DNA of 35,836 bases, from contig CAZYGI010000038.1 in assembly GCA_964647255.1 (NCBI GenBank), positions 1-35,836 of the forward strand. The letters run 5' to 3'. Each line of letters begins with the position of its first letter. The first letter of the stretch is position 1. Under the pieces are notes generated by a model that saw nothing but the letters and a program-made list of their open reading frames with translations, made no database searches and was not told where the DNA came from. Positions 31,057 through 35,836 of the stretch are shown here, one piece after another. This stretch comes from CAWJEL01 sp964647255. GTDB lineage: Bacteria > Chloroflexota > Anaerolineae > CG2-30-64-16. Both the position numbers and the translations under genes were made by a program.

Positions 31057-31661
31057 TCGCAGCCTCCCGCTGTTTCTTGCCGCGCCGCCCCTTCGGCAGT
31101 GCGGCTCAAACGTTCAGCCGCCAGGCACACCAGGTCCACCGCTGTCGCCGCGTCCAGGTGCGCCAGGTTCAACGCTAGGTCGTAGGCCCGCAGGTCGTCC
31201 CAGCGGACGCCGAAATGCTGTTTGTGGTAGCCGGTGCGGGCGGCATCGGAGGCGGCCACACGCGCCGCGGCCGCCTCGGGTGAGATGCCGCAGCGCACTG
31301 CCACGAGTTGGATGCGCTGCTCCAGCGGGGCGGAGACCCGCACGTGGAGCACGCCCGGCCGGTTGGCCAGCACCGCCTGGCCCCCGCGGCCCATGATCAG
31401 CACGTCCCCCTGCGCCGCCAGATCCTGGATGACATCGGTGATCTTCTGCCGGTAGAACGCCCGCGCCGCCGCGCGGGGCTTGACGCCGAGCAGCCCGAGC
31501 TCGTCAATCTCGGCCAGGGCCACTTCGGGCGCACCCGCTTCCTTTGCGGCGCGGTTGATCAGCTCCCGGCCGACCAGACGCAGACCGAGCCGGTCGGCCA
31601 CGCCGCGCGCGATGTCATCGCCGCGGCTGCCCATCTCGCGGGAGAGGGTGATCACTGGCAT
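31047..31661 (-). CDS. Cytidylate-kinase-like protein (Cytidylate_kin_2 type)
   Basis: This 204-aa P-loop-type protein starts MPVITLSREMGSRGDDIA, the variant nucleotide-binding loop of the cytidylate-kinase-like family (SRExGSxG instead of GxGKS). It then has RELINRAAKEAG, ITDVIQDLAAQGDVLIMGRGG and the LID-like VAASDAARTGYHKQHFG. It may phosphorylate CMP/dCMP or another small substrate; the family is not uniformly characterised. ATG 31661 is supported by GGGAGG at 31667-31672 and overrules an upstream frame start. It is first in the operon with the nuclease-like gene and hpt. Its ribosome-binding site abuts the 153-bp repeat, so the promoter must lie in or beyond that repeat. Confidence 0.88.
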   Translation of the reverse strand: MPVITLSREMGSRGDDIARGVADRLGLRLVGRELINRAAKEAGAPEVALAEIDELGLLGVKPRAAARAFYRQKITDVIQDLAAQGDVLIMGRGGQAVLANRPGVLHVRVSAPLEQRIQLVAVRCGISPEAAAARVAASDAARTGYHKQHFGVRWDDLRAYDLALNLAHLDAATAVDLVCLAAERLSRTAEGAARQETAGGCECR

Positions 31662-31671
31662 GTGCACCTCC

Positions 31672-32091
31672 CTTTCAAGAAACTGGCGGGACAGATCCTT
31701 CGGCCTGCCGCCCTTGCGCGGCACACNNNNNNNNNNNNNNNNNNNNNNNNNNNNNNNNNNNNNNNNNNNNNNNNNNNNNNNNNNNNNNNNNNNNNNNNNN
31801 NNNNNNNNNNNNNNNNNNNNNNNNNNCGCGGCACACCGCTGTCAGGGACTCGGCCTCAGGATGACAGTTGGACGGTTCTTGTACGGGCGCATCCCGCTGC
31901 GCAGGGATGGCAGTCCAGTGGCGAAGGCATCCCTCTTTCAAGAAACTGGCGGGACAGATCCTTCGGCCTGCCGCCCTTGCGCGGCACACCGCTGTCAGGG
32001 ACTCGGCCTCAGGATGACAGTTGGACGGTTCTTGCACGGGCGCCTCCCGCTGCGCAGAGATGGCAGTCTTTTGGCGGAGGCATCCCTCCGT
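31672..32091. repeat. 153-bp tandem repeat array interrupted by the assembly gap
   Basis: One full unit runs 31928-32080. A second partial copy runs 31827-31927 and a first partial copy 31672-31726, with a tail to 32091. Copies are nearly identical (a few substitutions such as TTGTACGGG/TTGCACGGG). The unit contains CTTTCAAGAAACTGGCGGGA, CAGATCCTTCGGCCTGCCGC and GGCCTCAGGATGACAG, the look of a genome-dispersed repeat. Because 153 is a multiple of three, long open frames run through it on both strands; these are not genes. Confidence 0.9.
31727..31826. other. Assembly gap (100 N) inside the tandem repeat
   Basis: Exactly 100 N, typical of a fixed-size scaffold gap. The bases before and after it share the 10-mer CGCGGCACAC in repeat register, so the ends may overlap directly or several more 153-bp copies may be missing. 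The true copy number is unknown. Confidence 0.97.
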
Positions 32092-32099
32092 GCTGGAGT

Positions 32100-34352
<2,253 letters not shown>

Positions 34353-34413
34353 GGTGTTCTCCCTGCCGGGCATTTTACCAGACCGGGCGGGATGCGCAAC
34401 ATGCCGTTGTTGC

Positions 34414-34442
34414 TTGACAAGCACAGACGAGTATGATGGAAT
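34414..34442 (+). promoter_or_regulatory. Tentative promoter of the AbrB-like gene
   Basis: TTGACA (34414-34419) and TGGAAT (34437-34442) are 17 nt apart. A better-looking TATGAT at 34432 is only 12 nt from the same -35 and so cannot use it. The gene starts 70 nt downstream. Confidence 0.4.
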
Positions 34443-34511
34443 CGTGGGGGCAAGCCTTGCGCCTGCCCACGGGCCGACTGCAAGGTACATCCTTGGTGTA
34501 AGGAGGACGAG

Positions 34512-34703
34512 ATGACAGTGTTTGCTGCCAAAGTGACGCCCTGCGGTGTGCTCGTGCCGCATGCGCTGATTGCGACCCGGGGCAATATCCGTGAGGTCGA
34601 GATCGAAAAGCGCGCCGACGCGCTGGTGATCCGTCCTACGCCATCCATGACCGCCGCGCTGCGCGGCCGATTACTCGATAAGATGCGGGCTGCGGGCTTA
34701 TAA
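34512..34703 (+). CDS. AbrB-like small protein, orphan antitoxin type
   Basis: This 63-aa protein begins MTVFAAKVTPCGVLVPHALI and has EVEIEKRADALVIRP, the swapped-hairpin AbrB/MazE-like pattern common for antitoxins in Chloroflexota and Cyanobacteria. It ends in RGRLLDKMRAAGL. AAGGAGG lies 7 nt upstream of the ATG, an excellent ribosome site. Such proteins are DNA-binding dimers, normally followed by a PIN or other toxin gene; none follows here (the next gene is convergent). It may be an orphan regulator, or its toxin may have been lost. Divergent from recD2. Confidence 0.8.
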   Translation: MTVFAAKVTPCGVLVPHALIATRGNIREVEIEKRADALVIRPTPSMTAALRGRLLDKMRAAGL

Positions 34704-34750
34704 CCCCAACAAGTCTCCTTAACCGACGCCACATCACCCTATCCCACGCC

Positions 34751-35836
34751 TCACAAACCCGTTTGCGCGGCAGAAGAACGCGCATACTCCCCCACCGGCC
34801 ACTCCGCATACAGCGCCTCGGCCTGGGTCAGGATGTAGGTCAGGAACGGGTCGAGATCTTCGGCCCGGACGTTGCGGCGGCGGAGGGTGCGTTTGACGGC
34901 CGCCTGCACCGCGGCCTTCACGTCCGCCCGATGCGGCTCGGTCCAATCCACCTTGAGGTTGCGTTTGATCGTGCCCACCACGTCGTGGATCAGATCCCGC
35001 AGGTACGTCTGGTCGTAGAGGCTGGCGAAGTTCTGCGCCACAGCGTCATAGAACGCCAGCTCCTCATCGCTCAGGCCAAGCGCCTTCGCCCGCCTCTCGT
35101 CAGCTTCCATCTCGCGGCGGATCTGGAGCATCACCTGCACGACCTCGGCCGCATCAATCAGCCGGTTGTGGTAGGCTTGCAGCGTCGCTTCGAGCAGCGC
35201 CTGGAAGGAGCGCGCTCGCGCCAGGTTGCGCCGACGTCGCGCCAGGATCTCATCCTCGACGAGCCGCTGGAGCAGCGCCAACCGCAGGTTCTCGTGGGGC
35301 TGATCCTTGAAGCTTTGCAGGAACGCATCGTCCAGGATCGAGATGTCGGGGCGTTCGATGCCCGCCGCCCGGAAGATGTCCACCACACCTTCCGGCTCGA
35401 TGCTGTCGTCCACCAGGTCGCGCACCGCACGTTCGATCTCCCCCGTTGGCTTGTGGCCGGCCACCGTCTTGACGATCTGCTTGCGCACGCGTTGGTAGAA
35501 GATCACCTCGTCGGCATAGCCGTGACAGTCGTCCCGGTGCTTGACCAGCAAAAACGCCGAAGAGAGCCGCGCCTCGGCCTGCAGAAAACTGTCGCGCAGC
35601 GCCTCGTCATCGGCCAGGCAGCCGTAGGCCAGCGCGTAGCGGTCTTCCAGCGCGATCCGGCTCAGGCGCCGCCAGCCGCCGAAGTCGCACCCCGCGGGCA
35701 GGATTGTGGCGATGGCCGCCAGCTCGGCCATGAAGAGCGGGACGGCCGCTTCGGCGATGCCCGGCGCGATCTCGCCCTGGCCGCCGCCCTGGGTGTACTG
35801 CGCCGTCGCCTCGCGCAGTTGGTCGCCGATGCCGAT
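34751..35836 (-). CDS. hsdR: Type I restriction enzyme HsdR, C-terminal part (5' end beyond the window)
   Basis: The frame continues without stop to base 35836, reading IGIGDQLREA before the internal Met at 35731, so this is the C-terminal 361 residues of a longer protein. The sequence matches the helical C-terminal region (DUF3387/EcoEI-type) of type I restriction R subunits, as in IGIGDQLREATAQYTQGG, SFQALLEATLQAYHNRLIDA and ADVKAAVQAAVKRTLRRR. That region connects the motor subunit to the methyltransferase. The nuclease and helicase motifs, and hsdM and hsdS, would lie to the right of the window. On this strand hsdR would be the last gene of its operon. Confidence 0.88.
   Translation of the reverse strand: MGIGDQLREATAQYTQGGGQGEIAPGIAEAAVPLFMAELAAIATILPAGCDFGGWRRLSRIALEDRYALAYGCLADDEALRDSFLQAEARLSSAFLLVKHRDDCHGYADEVIFYQRVRKQIVKTVAGHKPTGEIERAVRDLVDDSIEPEGVVDIFRAAGIERPDISILDDAFLQSFKDQPHENLRLALLQRLVEDEILARRRRNLARARSFQALLEATLQAYHNRLIDAAEVVQVMLQIRREMEADERRAKALGLSDEELAFYDAVAQNFASLYDQTYLRDLIHDVVGTIKRNLKVDWTEPHRADVKAAVQAAVKRTLRRRNVRAEDLDPFLTYILTQAEALYAEWPVGEYARSSAAQTGL

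Noticed and set aside
34414..34437. TTGACA with TATGAT as promoter of the AbrB-like gene
   Set aside because: The spacing is only 12 nt, too short for sigma-70; the TGGAAT at 17 nt was listed instead with low confidence.

Overview
The window looks like chromosomal DNA of a high-GC, didermic-looking or sphingolipid-capable bacterium, most probably a member of the Chloroflexota (Anaerolineae/Caldilineae-like). This is inferred from gene style: GAF-domain kinases, CHAT proteins, a DUF4015 protein, an MrfA-type helicase and AbrB-like orphan proteins. No rRNA or tRNA marker is present. A 100-N scaffold gap inside a tandem repeat shows that the sequence is a draft or metagenome assembly.

Region 1 (1-9.95 kb) is the accessory part. 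A 5'-truncated helical protein of unknown function is followed by a cytosolic double-GAF histidine kinase, a translationally coupled single-domain receiver, and a 977-aa protein built as degenerate CHAT - nucleoside phosphorylase/nucleosidase - intact CHAT protease. These genes look like one signalling-to-effector unit. Base composition drops sharply from the kinase catalytic part to the end of the nucleosidase domain and recovers in the second CHAT domain, so the breakpoints sit on domain boundaries. Converging on it is a three-gene operon of two SPFH/band-7 membrane proteins and a single-pass membrane protein. A 58-aa frame lies upstream of that operon.

Region 2 (10-21.6 kb) is GC-rich and mostly plus strand. 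It holds a patatin-like lipase coupled to a GNAT, queG (minus strand, invaded by in-frame dispersed repeats), and an MrfA/YprA-type helicase with an embedded HNH nuclease module. A compact three-gene cluster (GNAT-fold acyltransferase, SDR reductase, serine-palmitoyltransferase-like enzyme) matches the three core steps of bacterial ceramide synthesis. A papain-like protease with no signal peptide ends the region.

Region 3 (21.6-34.4 kb) is all minus strand apart from one putative RNA gene. It holds a PhoB-type regulator with its GAF-PAS kinase, a sulfite-oxidase-like molybdoenzyme, a methyltransferase, two EEP-family hydrolases, a DUF4015/NodB-like secreted protein, an hpt - small nuclease-like - cytidylate-kinase-like operon, a 153-bp tandem repeat with the assembly gap, and recD2. 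Between the EEP genes and the DUF4015 gene lies a non-coding stretch of about 0.9 kb. It has a DnaA-box cluster, an AT-rich segment, a near-consensus promoter and, about 375 nt later, a strong terminator. This looks like an origin-like or DnaA-responsive site next to an unrecognised structured RNA gene.

Region 4 (34.4 kb to the end) has an orphan AbrB-like protein and the C-terminal part of a type I restriction HsdR subunit that runs off the window.

The best candidates for undescribed biology are the kinase/receiver/CHAT-nucleosidase-CHAT locus, the putative RNA gene with its DnaA boxes, the ceramide-type cluster, and the HNH-bearing helicase.
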